IMG/VR virus record: IMGVR_UViG_3300005340_000042
Location: 1-58,361 of that record
DNA: 58,361 bases
Reading direction: 5' to 3' (one strand)
From: a virus
A model generated the notes under the pieces. It saw only the letters and a program-made list of their open reading frames with translations, was not told where the DNA came from and made no database searches. This document shows positions 13,952 through 21,885 of this stretch, piece after piece (position 1 is the stretch's first letter; each line of letters starts with the position of its first letter). The position numbers were made by a program, and so were the translations under genes.

Positions 13952-15333
13952 CCCCCGTTCAGCTCGGCCAGGAGGGCTTCCCGCACAGGGCGGGCCGCCT
14001 CCCGGATCGTCGTGGTCAGCTCGGCGGCGGCAATCTTCCGCGCCTGCCGTTCTTCCATCGCAGCCAGCAGGCGATCCTGCTGCTCATCACTCAAGATGAT
14101 CATCCCGGCCGGGGACAGCTCACGCTCCTCCGCCTCCGGCCCGAGTGCCGCCGTCAGCGCGACCTGTCGGCCGCCGCGGGAGAACGTCTCGATCGGGAAG
14201 CCCGGCTCAGAGTGCTGCCGGGGGCCCGGCGCGAGCGCCAGCACCTCGACCAGCGCCAGGCCGGCCGCCGTCTCCCGCCAGTCCCCGGACACCTTCCGGC
14301 GCGAGAGGATCGCGAGATCCCCCTCTTCCAGGTCGGGCTCCAGCGCGCCGGCGACCGCGATGCCGAACTCGTCCTGGTAGGCGCGCACGTAGCCGGCGAC
14401 CCGCTTATCGTCGTGCTCAGCGATGGCGCCGGCCGCGGTCGCGGACAGCGCAGCATGCCGGCCACCGACCGTGATCCGGCCCGCCCAGACCACGCCGTCC
14501 TGCGTCTCGATCGGGAAGCGGTTGAACGAGGCGTAGTCGCCGCCGGTCGGGTCCTTGGGCGCCGTCACGCACACGTCCGAGTAACCGACATGGCAGGTGC
14601 GCCAGGTGGCGATGTGGCCGAAGATCCTGCCGTTCTCGGTGTCGTAGGTGATCGGGGTCGGGCCGGTGAGCGCGGGGCCGTCGAACACACTGGCCGCCGG
14701 GCGCGCCTGCACACCGACCGAAGCGATCAGCGCGAGCGCCGGCGCGCCGGCCTCGTTCGGGATCAGCTCCAGCGGGCGGGTCGTCTCGGCGAACGCCGGG
14801 ATGGACACGAGCGTGGCGGCGCGGACCCGGCCGGAGGTGATCAACAGCTCCAGCTTCGGCTCCTCGCCGAACTGCGCGTAGTGCGACTCGAACATCTGTT
14901 CGGTCATCGGCTCACTGGAGCCGGCCATGACCGGCACGCCCTCGAACGTGTCGAGATCCACCGACGGGCCGAGCGTGCCCTTGCTCATCAGGTGCATGAC
15001 CTCGGCGACATCCTCCGCCAGACGCGGCATGGCGTCGCGGTCGATATCGTCGTACAGCTCGCCCTGGCCCCACACCGCGGTCATGTCGGCGCGCATGTTG
15101 CCCGCGGCCTCCGCGCTGATCCAGTCGTTCGCGATGGCCTCAGCGACCGTGCCGATGTGCGCCTGCTGGACGGCGCCGACCGCGACCGCGCCATCGTGGC
15201 CGCCCTCGCGCTGCCGGACCCACTCCATGCTGAATGGCAGGTCGGCCAGAGAGATACCCCCCTCGGCGAAGCGCCGGCCGTCCCCGGTCGGCAGACCGAT
15301 AGGGGCCAGCATCGTGCGGAACCTGGTTCCCAT
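13945..15333 (-). CDS. Capsid maturation protease (462 aa)
   Basis: Located between the MuF-like and capsid genes. Residues about 1-200 have LADLPFSMEWV, GTLGPSVDLDTFEGVPVM and RAATLVSIPAFAET, a layout seen in actinophage prohead proteases. A second region (about 235-340) has GRIFGHIATWRTCHVGYSD and GDYASFNRFPI, and the C-terminal 70 residues are helical and charged. ATG 15333 has GGAGAGG upstream. The gene ends LNGGQ-stop on a GGGGGG run, where a -1 shift would add about 51 residues. Confidence 0.72.
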   Translation of the reverse strand: MGTRFRTMLAPIGLPTGDGRRFAEGGISLADLPFSMEWVRQREGGHDGAVAVGAVQQAHIGTVAEAIANDWISAEAAGNMRADMTAVWGQGELYDDIDRDAMPRLAEDVAEVMHLMSKGTLGPSVDLDTFEGVPVMAGSSEPMTEQMFESHYAQFGEEPKLELLITSGRVRAATLVSIPAFAETTRPLELIPNEAGAPALALIASVGVQARPAASVFDGPALTGPTPITYDTENGRIFGHIATWRTCHVGYSDVCVTAPKDPTGGDYASFNRFPIETQDGVVWAGRITVGGRHAALSATAAGAIAEHDDKRVAGYVRAYQDEFGIAVAGALEPDLEEGDLAILSRRKVSGDWRETAAGLALVEVLALAPGPRQHSEPGFPIETFSRGGRQVALTAALGPEAEERELSPAGMIILSDEQQDRLLAAMEERQARKIAAAELTTTIREAARPVREALLAELNGGQ

Positions 15334-15393
15334 GCGTCACACCTCTCCGAAGCTTGCGGACATCTTAGCGCCAAGCCGTTTCGGTGCACCCTC

Positions 15394-15422
15394 TTGCAAC
15401 CTTGAATCCATGCAGTTAAGGT
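15394..15422 (+). promoter_or_regulatory. Promoter of the TTGCAA/TAAGGT family
   Basis: TTGCAA (15394-15399), 17-nt spacer with CCATGCAG, TAAGGT (15417-15422). It lies about 95 bp upstream of the first Bro-N gene and upstream of a second promoter-hairpin element. Confidence 0.7.
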
Positions 15423-15438
15423 CCTAGAGGGTGCTGTG

Positions 15439-15494
15439 TGGACTGGGGTCCAATCAGGTGATACGATGATGGCCTGCTCTGGCGGAAGCAGGCC
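15439..15494 (+). promoter_or_regulatory. Bro-N gene leader 1: promoter with a hairpin at the start site
   Basis: TGGACT (15439-15444), 17 nt, TACGAT (15462-15467); 3 nt later GGCCTGCT (15471-15478) begins an inverted repeat closed by AGCAGGCC (15487-15494). The same -10/3 nt/GGCC layout precedes the Bro-N genes at 24426 and 44232. Confidence 0.68.
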
Positions 15495-15514
15495 ATTTAT
15501 TCATCGGACCCTAG

Positions 15515-16189
15515 GTGGCAACCGTGTCCAGTACCGATCTTAAACCGTTCGTCTTCCACGACGTGGACATCAGAGTCCTGATCTTGGACGGCGAGCCCTG
15601 GTTCATCGCGTCAGACCTCTGCGCTGCCCTCACCCTTACGGACACCCGGCGCTCCGTGGAGCGAGTCGATGAAGCAGATCTTCGCCAGGTCCGCATCGAG
15701 TCCGGAGGACAAAACCGCTGGATGTACGCAGTTAACGAATCCGGCATGTATGAGCTGGTGATCCGCAGCGACAAGCCCGACGCTCGTAAGTTCCGGCGGT
15801 GGATCACCTCCGAGGTGCTGCCCACCCTCCGGACCACGGGGTCTTACCAGATCGTTCCCGTGCAGCCGCACGATGACCTTGCCGTCCTGGAAGGCATGAT
15901 CGCGGGCATCCGAGAGAGCAGAAACCAGATCGCGAACCTGAATCAGCGTCAGGCAGTACTGGAAGCCAAGGTGTCCGCGAGCGATGGTGAATTCGATGAG
16001 TTCACGGCGCTCGGATACGCCAAGCTCAACGGGCTTTCTACCGATCGCGTCTCCTGCCAGCGACACGGTCAGCGCGCCTCTCGGCTCATGAAACTCCGGG
16101 GACAAACTCCTCGGAAGCGGCAGGATGCCACATTCGGATCGGTCAACGTCTACCCTGCTGACGTGCTGGCCGAAACGGTCGAAAGCTGA
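15515..16189 (+). CDS. Bro-N domain antirepressor-like protein 1 (224 aa)
   Basis: N-terminal Bro-N fold (about 10-110): DGEPWFIASDLCAALTLTD, VNESGMYELVIRSDKPDAR and FRRWITSEVLPTLR. A helical linker with a heptad-like region (about 125-155) leads to a second DNA-binding-like domain (about 158-224: ALGYAKLNGLSTD, RHGQRASR, RKRQDATFGSVNVYP). Such proteins act as phage antirepressors or anti-host regulators. GTG 15515 is used; GTG 15524 is possible. It is strongly similar to the copy at 44232, less so to 24426. It is a plus-strand island between the protease and MuF genes. Confidence 0.85.
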   Translation: MATVSSTDLKPFVFHDVDIRVLILDGEPWFIASDLCAALTLTDTRRSVERVDEADLRQVRIESGGQNRWMYAVNESGMYELVIRSDKPDARKFRRWITSEVLPTLRTTGSYQIVPVQPHDDLAVLEGMIAGIRESRNQIANLNQRQAVLEAKVSASDGEFDEFTALGYAKLNGLSTDRVSCQRHGQRASRLMKLRGQTPRKRQDATFGSVNVYPADVLAETVES

Positions 16190-16247
16190 CCGGCGCTCAG
16201 CGGAGACCTGTTCGGCAATAGCTGCCATTCAGGTCGCTGAGCAGCGG

Positions 16248-16276
16248 AAACGCCCCTCGTCCATCGAGGGGCGTTT
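16248..16276. terminator. Bidirectional terminator
   Basis: AAACGCCCCTCG (16248-16259), loop TCCAT, CGAGGGGCGTTT (16265-16276), then CTATTTC. It separates the first Bro-N gene from the MuF-like gene ending at 16282. Confidence 0.88.
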
Positions 16277-16281
16277 CTATT

Positions 16282-17100
16282 TCATCGTCGGAACTGACGG
16301 TTGGAGAGATCCACGTTCTCGCCCGGCTCCAACAAGATCGATGTACAACGGCAATTTATGGTGAGGTGCGGGGGACCGGACGGGTCACCGGGGAACATCA
16401 GAGGGAATCCGCCCACGATGAACGGCTGACCGAGCGGCACACGCTGGCCGTCGGCCTCTTCGTGCTCCGGCCTGGTCCTGGCGTCCTCGGTTGACAACCA
16501 TGCGTGCTCGTACTGCTCGCCGGCCTCCTCGCCGAGAGCCGTGAACGCATCGTAACGCCCCGCATTGAGCGCGGAGATCGACTCGCTCCTGGCAACGGTG
16601 ACCGCCCGGTTCTGCCAGCGCGGGGTGGCGGTCGCCGACAACTGCTCGTCCACCCTGGCCGCCAGCTTCGGGATGGACTCCCCCAGGTTCACGCCCTGCG
16701 CGATCTGGCCGGAGATCAGGTCGTACACCTCGTCCGGCGTGCGGACCAGGCGGTTGCGGACCTCGGCGAGGTAGCGCGTCACGAAGATCCGCTGATCCCA
16801 CGGGTAGTCGTCCCCGAAGATCGCGGCGTATCCGCGGCGCATGGCCGGCTCGATCGAGCGTGCGATGACCAGGTCCACGGCCTCACGCCAGGACGGCTGC
16901 AGCGCCCAGATCGCATCCATGTCCGGCGGGCGCCCCTCGCCGCGCAGCACGCGCCGGGACAGCCGGACCAGCCAGTCCGACAGTGCCGCCCAGAACGTCT
17001 GCCGGATGTCCTGCTCAGTGGCCAGCACGTCCAGGCGCCGGTCGAGGCGCTGCGGCAGCCACGGGTCGCGCCCCTGCCCGTTCCATACCGGCTCGGTCAT
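16282..17100 (-). CDS. MuF-like head morphogenesis protein (272 aa)
   Basis: Minor head protein of the Mu gpF/SPP1 gp7 family. Helical N-terminal two thirds with LISGQIAQGVNLGESIPKL, then the diagnostic C-terminal stretch: ARSESISALNAGRYDAF (about 166-182), STEDARTRPEHEEADGQ (about 200-216), PGDPSGPPHLTINCRC (about 236-251). Position directly after the portal (with four tiny genes between) fits. ATG 17100 overlaps the upstream stop. Confidence 0.85.
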   Translation of the reverse strand: MTEPVWNGQGRDPWLPQRLDRRLDVLATEQDIRQTFWAALSDWLVRLSRRVLRGEGRPPDMDAIWALQPSWREAVDLVIARSIEPAMRRGYAAIFGDDYPWDQRIFVTRYLAEVRNRLVRTPDEVYDLISGQIAQGVNLGESIPKLAARVDEQLSATATPRWQNRAVTVARSESISALNAGRYDAFTALGEEAGEQYEHAWLSTEDARTRPEHEEADGQRVPLGQPFIVGGFPLMFPGDPSGPPHLTINCRCTSILLEPGENVDLSNRQFRR

Positions 17101-17285
17101 GCCGTCACCCGTCTCACGCGCTCGATACGCCGGTAGCCGATCTCCTCGGTCACCGCGCCGTTCTGGTCGTGCAGGGTGATGCGACCGGCGCCGGAGTCAC
17201 CGATCTGCCAGGTCACCCGATGTGCGGCCCACGTCTCGTTCTGCATCACGCCGTTGATCCGGTAGGCGACCTCGGCCGTCATCAT
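17097..17285 (-). CDS. Small hypothetical protein (62 aa)
   Basis: Short beta-rich protein: TAEVAYRINGVMQNETWAA, HRVTWQIGDSGAGRITLHD, then YRRIERVRRV. ATG 17285 overlaps the previous stop (ATGATG), and its own stop overlaps the MuF start. The function is unknown; it may be a small virion or assembly factor of the head module. Confidence 0.7.
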   Translation of the reverse strand: MMTAEVAYRINGVMQNETWAAHRVTWQIGDSGAGRITLHDQNGAVTEEIGYRRIERVRRVTA

Positions 17286-17380
17286 CCCGGCATCTGCCCG
17301 GTGGCGAGGTAGAGCCCGGCTGCCACACCGAGCACCACGAGCCCGAGCAGCAGAACCAGCAGCTCCACGCCCTCATTCAC
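17282..17380 (-). CDS. Micro membrane protein (32 aa)
   Basis: GTG 17380 overlaps the preceding stop (GTGA). After a short acidic start (NEGVE) the protein is one transmembrane helix, LLVLLLGLVVLGVAAGLYLA, then a short tail. It is the third of three consecutive single-span microproteins downstream of the portal gene. The function is unknown. Confidence 0.6.
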   Translation of the reverse strand: MNEGVELLVLLLGLVVLGVAAGLYLATGQMPG

Positions 17381-17466
17381 GACGCGACCGCCATCGTCAG
17401 GGCGGCGCTCCAGCCGGCCCAGAGCACGGCGTACGTGCCGACCCATGCCGCCACCTTCCAGGTCAT
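17377..17466 (-). CDS. Micro membrane protein (29 aa)
   Basis: ATG 17466 overlaps the previous stop (ATGA). The sequence is a single hydrophobic helix (VAAWVGTYAVLWAGWSAA) with a short polar end. It is the middle member of the microprotein trio between portal and MuF. Confidence 0.58.
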   Translation of the reverse strand: MTWKVAAWVGTYAVLWAGWSAALTMAVAS

Positions 17467-17543
17467 GAGATCACCACGTACAGCACGCACATGATCAGCC
17501 ACGCCGCACCGGCCAGGTAGGGGCCCACCCAGTGATCGCTCAT
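17463..17543 (-). CDS. Micro membrane protein (26 aa)
   Basis: ATG 17543 overlaps the portal stop (ATGA). A few polar residues (MSDHW) precede one transmembrane segment (LAGAAWLIMCVLYVVIS). First of the microprotein trio, it is translationally coupled to the portal. Confidence 0.58.
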   Translation of the reverse strand: MSDHWVGPYLAGAAWLIMCVLYVVIS

Positions 17544-19435
17544 GCGCTCACCAAGCCCCGGCCGCGATTGGCAATTTCCAAAGCGGCGAACAGCAGGTCA
17601 TCGTGGTGGCGCATGCCGCGGGTCAGCAGCTCGGTGACGTACCCCGAGAGCAGCTGCTCCAGCCGATCGGCCGGCACGCCGAAGTCCGTGGCGGTCGCCT
17701 CGATGTGCGCCCACGACCCACGGGTCACCGTCTCCGCCCGGCTCGGGCTGATCGGCCCGATCTGCGCGTGCAGTTCGTGGCGCGGGATGTCGCGCCACTT
17801 CCCGGCGCGCTCGGCGGGAGTGGCCAGGCGACCGCCCGCCAACTCCAGCGCGCGCAGCACGTGCAGTCGGCACGAGGTGTTGAACACCACCTGCGGCGCG
17901 GGCGGTGCCGCCTGCAACTCGGCGATGCGCCGATCGAGAATCGAGGCGGTCAGCGCCGGCGCGGTGCCGCCGTTGGGCGGGGAGTCGAGCACCCGCTCAT
18001 CGGGATCGTCCTGCGGGTCGCCGTCGATGTTCTGCTCGGCGGTCGGCGGCAGGCCGGCGCTCTCGACCTGAGGCAGCCCCAGCGCCGCCTGCACGGCAGG
18101 ATCCAGGATCAGGTCGGGCTGCGCCTGGATCAGCTTCAGCAGGATCTGCTGCGCCCGCTCCTTCACAGTAGGCATGACCTCGACAGGGAACGCCGCAGCC
18201 TTGACCATCTCCTTATCCGAGATCAGGAAACGGTCGTGCAGCTGCGCCGCCTCCTCGATGCGGTTGGGGCGGGCGGCCAGGGGGGACGTGTCGAACGCGA
18301 ACGCGTACCGGCCGATATCCGCCTCGCGGCCCATCGCCTTGAGCGCCAGTGCCAGGAAGCCACGGGTCAGCGCATCAGCGATCAGCGTCAGATACCCACC
18401 GATCCAGCGGGTTCCCTCATCGGAGATCAGCCACGCCGTCCAGTGGTTCGAGTTGCCGATACCCTCCAAGACCTCTTTCGGGATCTCGGCGGTGGTACCG
18501 AGCCGGCCGATGGCCTTGTCCTTCATGTCGCCGATCTGATCGCTCAGCTCGGACCAGAACGTGATCGGGCGGATCTTGTCCACGTCCGCCATCAGCTGAT
18601 CCGGGACCGAGAACACGATCGGAACCATGGCCGATGCGCTGGACTGGTCGATCATCGAGGCGGACATGGCCCGTTGCATGTAGGCCATGAAGCCGTCCAG
18701 GCCTGCGGCATCCTCGGGCTTGCGTGGGAAGTCCATCGACTCGGGCACGGGCATGATGCCGGCGCCGGTCAGCCGCGAGTCCAGCTCGGCGAACTCGCGC
18801 TTGGTCAGCAGCTCGATCTCCCGCAGTACCGGGATGGCGGAGCGGGTGAACGAGTCGGCCTGGTCGGTGTCGTTGGGGTGCGGCCGATGGCAGCGGATCA
18901 TCACGTCCACGCCGTCGGTCAGCTCCAGCCACCCGTCCCCGCGGTGCTTCGGGCGGCGCACCTTGACCTTGCCGCCCTCGTTCTTGAGCGCCGCGCCGGT
19001 GACCACGAACCACGCACCAGATGCCTCGTGCGCCCGCTGAGCGGCCCCCTCGCCGATGATCCAGCACTCGCCGGGTACCGCTAGGTCCAGACCCGCCAAA
19101 CGGAGGTTGTCGTCCCTCTGAGCGCCTTTTCCGAGTGGAACGGCGGCGAGCTGACGGATCACCTCGTCCTGAGTCTCGCCCGTCTCCTCGCCGGTCTCGT
19201 CCACCTCGGTCACGTACAGGCGCGCCTTGGCCACCGAGTCACCGATGCGCCCGGCCAGGAAGTGCAGCTCCGGCACGATGTCGTAGAGGCGCCAGGCCTC
19301 GACCTGCCAGTCCCGGTTGCCGAATTTGTACGTCTTCCAGCTGGAACCCACCGACAGATCGACCATCGCAGTCGCCGCCGTCAGCGCCGTACGGCTGAGG
19401 TCCCCGGTCTCGGCTTTCGGCCGGCGAAGCGCCAC
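17540..19435 (-). CDS. Portal protein (631 aa)
   Basis: Dodecameric DNA gate at the capsid vertex. Typical actinophage portal features are visible: NRDWQVEAWRLYDIVPELHF near residue 40, a beta-rich clip and wing region, SLTRSAIPVLREIELL-like helices at about 215-230, PIVFSVPDQLMADVDKI (about 275-291) and DSPLAARPNRIEEA-like positions near 385. The C-terminal 130 residues form a helical extension (barrel-like) with RELHAQIG-type segments. Size is at the large end of the usual 400-630. Confidence 0.85.
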   Translation of the reverse strand: MALRRPKAETGDLSRTALTAATAMVDLSVGSSWKTYKFGNRDWQVEAWRLYDIVPELHFLAGRIGDSVAKARLYVTEVDETGEETGETQDEVIRQLAAVPLGKGAQRDDNLRLAGLDLAVPGECWIIGEGAAQRAHEASGAWFVVTGAALKNEGGKVKVRRPKHRGDGWLELTDGVDVMIRCHRPHPNDTDQADSFTRSAIPVLREIELLTKREFAELDSRLTGAGIMPVPESMDFPRKPEDAAGLDGFMAYMQRAMSASMIDQSSASAMVPIVFSVPDQLMADVDKIRPITFWSELSDQIGDMKDKAIGRLGTTAEIPKEVLEGIGNSNHWTAWLISDEGTRWIGGYLTLIADALTRGFLALALKAMGREADIGRYAFAFDTSPLAARPNRIEEAAQLHDRFLISDKEMVKAAAFPVEVMPTVKERAQQILLKLIQAQPDLILDPAVQAALGLPQVESAGLPPTAEQNIDGDPQDDPDERVLDSPPNGGTAPALTASILDRRIAELQAAPPAPQVVFNTSCRLHVLRALELAGGRLATPAERAGKWRDIPRHELHAQIGPISPSRAETVTRGSWAHIEATATDFGVPADRLEQLLSGYVTELLTRGMRHHDDLLFAALEIANRGRGLVSA

Positions 19436-19438
19436 GTG

Positions 19439-19765
19439 CTACCTCCCGAGGTTGTGGATCATGCCGGCGATCTGACTGAACGCTGCGACCAGCGCCAATC
19501 CAATCATGACAGGCTCATCGCCCCACAGGAAGATAAGTGGAACAGCCGCTCCACTTAACCACAAACCAGAGCACCAAACGCAGCTGACCAGGGCAGCAAT
19601 GAAAGATCCGACCGTTTTCGGCCGGTCATCCAGCCATCCGATCAGCCCATCGCGCACCGGCTCGGTGATCGTGTCTTGCACGACCAGGCCCGTCAGCCGC
19701 GCCACGGCCAGAGCGTAGATCACCAGCAGCACCCACGCGGGCAGTTCGGCCAGGAGGTCAGTCAC
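19439..19765 (-). CDS. DUF1360-like membrane protein (108 aa)
   Basis: Three hydrophobic segments: about 10-30 (LPAWVLLVIYALAVARLTGL), about 50-72 containing the SCVWCSG motif, and about 75-98. The ALVSCVWCSGLWLS pattern matches the DUF1360 family found in many phages, function unknown. GTG 19765 overlaps the upstream stop (GTGA). It lies 3 nt before the portal gene. Confidence 0.72.
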   Translation of the reverse strand: MTDLLAELPAWVLLVIYALAVARLTGLVVQDTITEPVRDGLIGWLDDRPKTVGSFIAALVSCVWCSGLWLSGAAVPLIFLWGDEPVMIGLALVAAFSQIAGMIHNLGR

Positions 19766-20157
19766 GTGGTCATCCTACGGGACTTGCGGACAGGCCACTG
19801 ATCATCCACATGCCTGCCGCCCCAGAGCCACGTCTTGAGCGTGGCGGGCATCCAGCCCGGGTCCATCTCGGCGCCCTTCGTGGAGACGCGGTAGTGAGCC
19901 GTTCGGCGGGTCCGGCCCTTCGGCACCCGGTAGGTGACCTCCAGGATCCCGAGAGCGCGAGCGCGGGTCAGCAGGTTCAGCACCGTCCGGGGTGCCACGT
20001 CGCACACCTGCGTCACGTCATCGGCCAGGGTAAACCCATCGGTGTAGAAGTTCCGGCTGAGTCTGCGCCAGATGATGGACCACGCCGGGCCGATCTTCTC
20101 TCCGGCCAGGGGATAGCGCCCCCTGAAGTTCGGTGGTCTCGTCTCCATGTTGCCCAT
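19762..20157 (-). CDS. Winged-HTH-like protein (131 aa)
   Basis: Residues about 25-95 read as a winged helix: AWSIIWRRLSRNFYTD, FTLADDVTQVCDVAPRTVLNLLTRARALGILEV (split over two helices) and the wing RTAHYRVSTKG. The C-terminus is Trp-rich and basic. Two starts are possible (residues 1 and 4). Likely a DNA-binding regulator or small accessory to packaging; context gives no target. Confidence 0.7.
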   Translation of the reverse strand: MGNMETRPPNFRGRYPLAGEKIGPAWSIIWRRLSRNFYTDGFTLADDVTQVCDVAPRTVLNLLTRARALGILEVTYRVPKGRTRRTAHYRVSTKGAEMDPGWMPATLKTWLWGGRHVDDQWPVRKSRRMTT

Positions 20158-20629
20158 CCTAGGGCATGGAGATTCTGAGGTCTCACCCGGATCCGGTCGG
20201 CACTTCCCGCTTTCACATCCCCGAGGGCCTCGACGATCCCGCCCGCCCCTAACCCTCTCAGAGAGAGAGGGTTAGGGGGGGCGGGATGTCTCGGCTTGGC
20301 CCTGCGCTAGAAGTTGATCTTCGGATGTGATTCGGATGTCAGAGAAAGTGCAGGTCAGCGGCTCAGGAAGCCAACCGGGAGTGCGGGATGTCCGCCCGCG
20401 GGAAACCACTTGCCCCTAGTCACGGATCTTGACATCCCGAAGAGGCAAAAATCCCACCCAACGCGCTGACCTGCAGAAACTTAATTCCTACAATTCCACT
20501 TCCGGTACTTTCCGGTTTCAGACTCGGATGTCTCGTGACCAGCACAAACGCAAGATCATCACGAGAAAACCCCCCGCTCCAGTAGGAAATGCGAGGGGCT
20601 AACCGGAGCACCTGCTCCGCTTACGCTCA
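20158..20629. other. Intergenic region A: long inverted repeat and CTGACCTGCA sites
   Basis: 470 bp without a credible gene. It holds a 23-bp-stem hairpin (20236-20287), a 12-bp inverted repeat TGCAGGTCAGCG (20349-20360) and CGCTGACCTGCA (20464-20475), several CGGATGTC or GGGATGTC copies, a GATCTTGACATCCCG element near 20425 and CTTCCGG-type repeats near 20500-20517. The 12-bp repeat and CTTCCGG motifs recur at 41906-42192. Candidate replication origin or regulatory locus. Confidence 0.5.
20236..20287. terminator. Long hairpin, bidirectional terminator or structural element
   Basis: ATCCCGCCC (20236-20244), a bulged G, then CCCCTAACCCTCTC (20246-20259), a 5-nt loop, GAGAGGGTTAGGGG (20265-20278) and GGGCGGGAT (20279-20287): 23 base pairs. 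Confidence 0.75.
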
Positions 20630-20965
20630 TTACAGATTGAGGGCCATCCGAATACTCTGCGTAGGCGCATCGGGCAACGGCGTCCAGCCCTCGTGACGCT
20701 CGCAGAACCTCAGGTACGCCGCCAGGGCGCCGGCCTCCGGCCAGACCCTCCCGTCCAGGAGAAACCGCTGGATGACCGGGTCGTAGCGCACCAGCGCCAC
20801 ATCCCCGGCCGGTGTCTCCCACCACCCCGTGAACTGATCCTCCGCATCCCGAAAACGCCCCGCCTCCCCCGACACCGACCCGATCCCCGAGCCTGCCTCA
20901 GCGGCCCCGCCACCGCCCTGCGGGCCCCTCTCTCTGGCCGAGAACCACCGCCACAGCCACTTCAT
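20630..20965 (-). CDS. Hypothetical protein (111 aa)
   Basis: Not recognised. A basic N-terminus (MKWLWRWFSARERG) and Gly-rich linker are followed by a compact alpha/beta domain from about 40: FTGWWETPAGDVALVRYDP, VIQRFLLDGRVWPEAGALA and RFCERHEGWTPL. The 5' coding end includes one of three CCTCTCTCTGGCCG repeats (20927-20940). It lies alone between two non-coding regions. Confidence 0.65.
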   Translation of the reverse strand: MKWLWRWFSARERGPQGGGGAAEAGSGIGSVSGEAGRFRDAEDQFTGWWETPAGDVALVRYDPVIQRFLLDGRVWPEAGALAAYLRFCERHEGWTPLPDAPTQSIRMALNL

Positions 20966-21068
20966 CCCGCCACCCCCAAACCTAGTCGCATGTATATAGG
21001 CACGGATTTTGACATTCCGGGCCCCTGACCTGCACTTCCCCCACTTCCCGGAGCCACTTCCGGGACCG
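20966..21068. other. Intergenic region B: CTGACCTGCACTTCC repeat
   Basis: 100 bp with CCTGACCTGCACTTCCC (21024-21040) and CTTCCCGG or CTTCCGG repeats (21043-21062), preceded by GGATTTTGACATTCCGG (21004-21020), near identical to an element at 20425 in region A. Confidence 0.5.
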
Positions 21069-21272
21069 TCAGAACGCCGCGTCCATCAGCGCCTCAACCT
21101 CCCGGTTGCGCCGGATCCAGCCCCGCCGGGTCAGCCCCCGCGCCGGCCCGATCAGTCCGGCGGCCGTCAGCTCGGTCAGCACCTCGGGCGTGCCGCTGAC
21201 GATCCCACCCTCGCGGTTGGCGGAGGCGTCGATCAGGGCGGTCAGGGCCGGTGCGCTCAACGTGTTGTTCAT
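21069..21272 (-). CDS. Small winged-helix-like protein (67 aa)
   Basis: The pattern ALTALIDASANREGG, TPEVLTELTAAGLIG and GLTRRGWIRRNREVEALM resembles a minimal winged helix, with recognition-like helix and wing. ATG 21272 lies 6 nt after a TAGGTT box, so the mRNA is probably leaderless. Divergent from the plus-strand operon at 21440, it could act on the shared intergenic region, which is not shown. Confidence 0.65.
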   Translation of the reverse strand: MNNTLSAPALTALIDASANREGGIVSGTPEVLTELTAAGLIGPARGLTRRGWIRRNREVEALMDAAF

Positions 21273-21278
21273 GCCCCT

Positions 21279-21307
21279 AACCTATCACTCATGGATGCAA
21301 AGTTCAA
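21279..21307 (-). promoter_or_regulatory. Promoter, diverged member of the GCATG family
   Basis: On the minus strand: TTGAAC (21307-21302), 17-nt spacer with CATCCATGAGTGA, TAGGTT (21284-21279). The start codon ATG 21272 follows after 6 nt. Confidence 0.6.
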
Positions 21308-21359
21308 CAGGCAGCCCCCCTGGCCGATCATCGCCGCCCGCCTCACCCGTTCGGTTGAC

Positions 21360-21389
21360 TTGCACACTTCCCGAGCATGGCTGTAATGT
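21360..21389 (+). promoter_or_regulatory. Promoter of the GCATG family for the 21.4-22.6 kb operon
   Basis: TTGCAC (21360-21365; an overlapping TTGACT lies at 21355), 18-nt spacer ACTTCCCGAGCATGGCTG, TAATGT (21384-21389). The spacer is almost identical to that at 25668-25685. Confidence 0.72.
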
Positions 21390-21439
21390 TCATCCCAGCA
21401 ACACCGACCGACACGAACCACCCGAGGGGAAGACAGGAC

Positions 21440-21628
21440 ATGCGTCCGACCTACCGCAGCATGCTGACGGGCCGCTCCCGCATCGCCGCCCACGAGCAGC
21501 CCACCCGCCCCACCGACTACATCGGCCGCCACCGGGCGCCGCAGGACGTGCCCCCGCCGGCGCGCCCCGCCGTCCCGGCCGGCACCGAGCAGCCCGAGTT
21601 CACCTCGGCCCTGGCGCTGATCGCGTGA
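21440..21628 (+). CDS. Small hypothetical protein (62 aa)
   Basis: First gene of a five-gene plus-strand operon. The start ATG 21440 is chosen because the promoter -10 lies at 21384-21389, excluding the longer frame; AGGGGA is upstream. The product is polar and Pro/Arg-rich (RPTYRSMLTGRSRIAAHEQP, then PPPARPAVPAGTEQ), probably disordered. Its stop overlaps the next start as GTGA. The function is unknown. Confidence 0.6.
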   Translation: MRPTYRSMLTGRSRIAAHEQPTRPTDYIGRHRAPQDVPPPARPAVPAGTEQPEFTSALALIA

Positions 21629-21885
21629 GTCGCGAAGCTCACGGCGAGTCCGTGGCGGTCGCCCGCGCCGAGGTGGAAGCGCTCATGCACCGCCTGCAGG
21701 CGGCGTCCGAGAAGCAGACCGAAGCCATGGGCGCCATCGCGAACGCGGTCGGGGACGACCCGTCCACCGACTCGGGCAGGGCGGCGTTTGAGTACGTGGC
21801 CTCCCTGGCCGACCGCATCGATGAGCTGGTGCGCATCTGCGACAACGCGATGACCCTGCTCGACAACTACGTCAGCGGGTTCTGA
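21625..21885 (+). CDS. Helical protein, tandem paralogue 1 (86 aa)
   Basis: All-helical: SREAHGESVAVARAEVEAL, then HRLQAASEKQTEAMGAI, and C-terminal ELVRICDNAMTLLDNYVSGF. It is clearly paralogous to the next gene (shared HxESVxVAxA, DxxxxxxGxxAF and LDxYxxxF). ESAT/WXG-like in size but without a WXG motif. GTG 21625 overlaps the previous stop. The function is unknown. Confidence 0.68.
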   Translation: MSREAHGESVAVARAEVEALMHRLQAASEKQTEAMGAIANAVGDDPSTDSGRAAFEYVASLADRIDELVRICDNAMTLLDNYVSGF

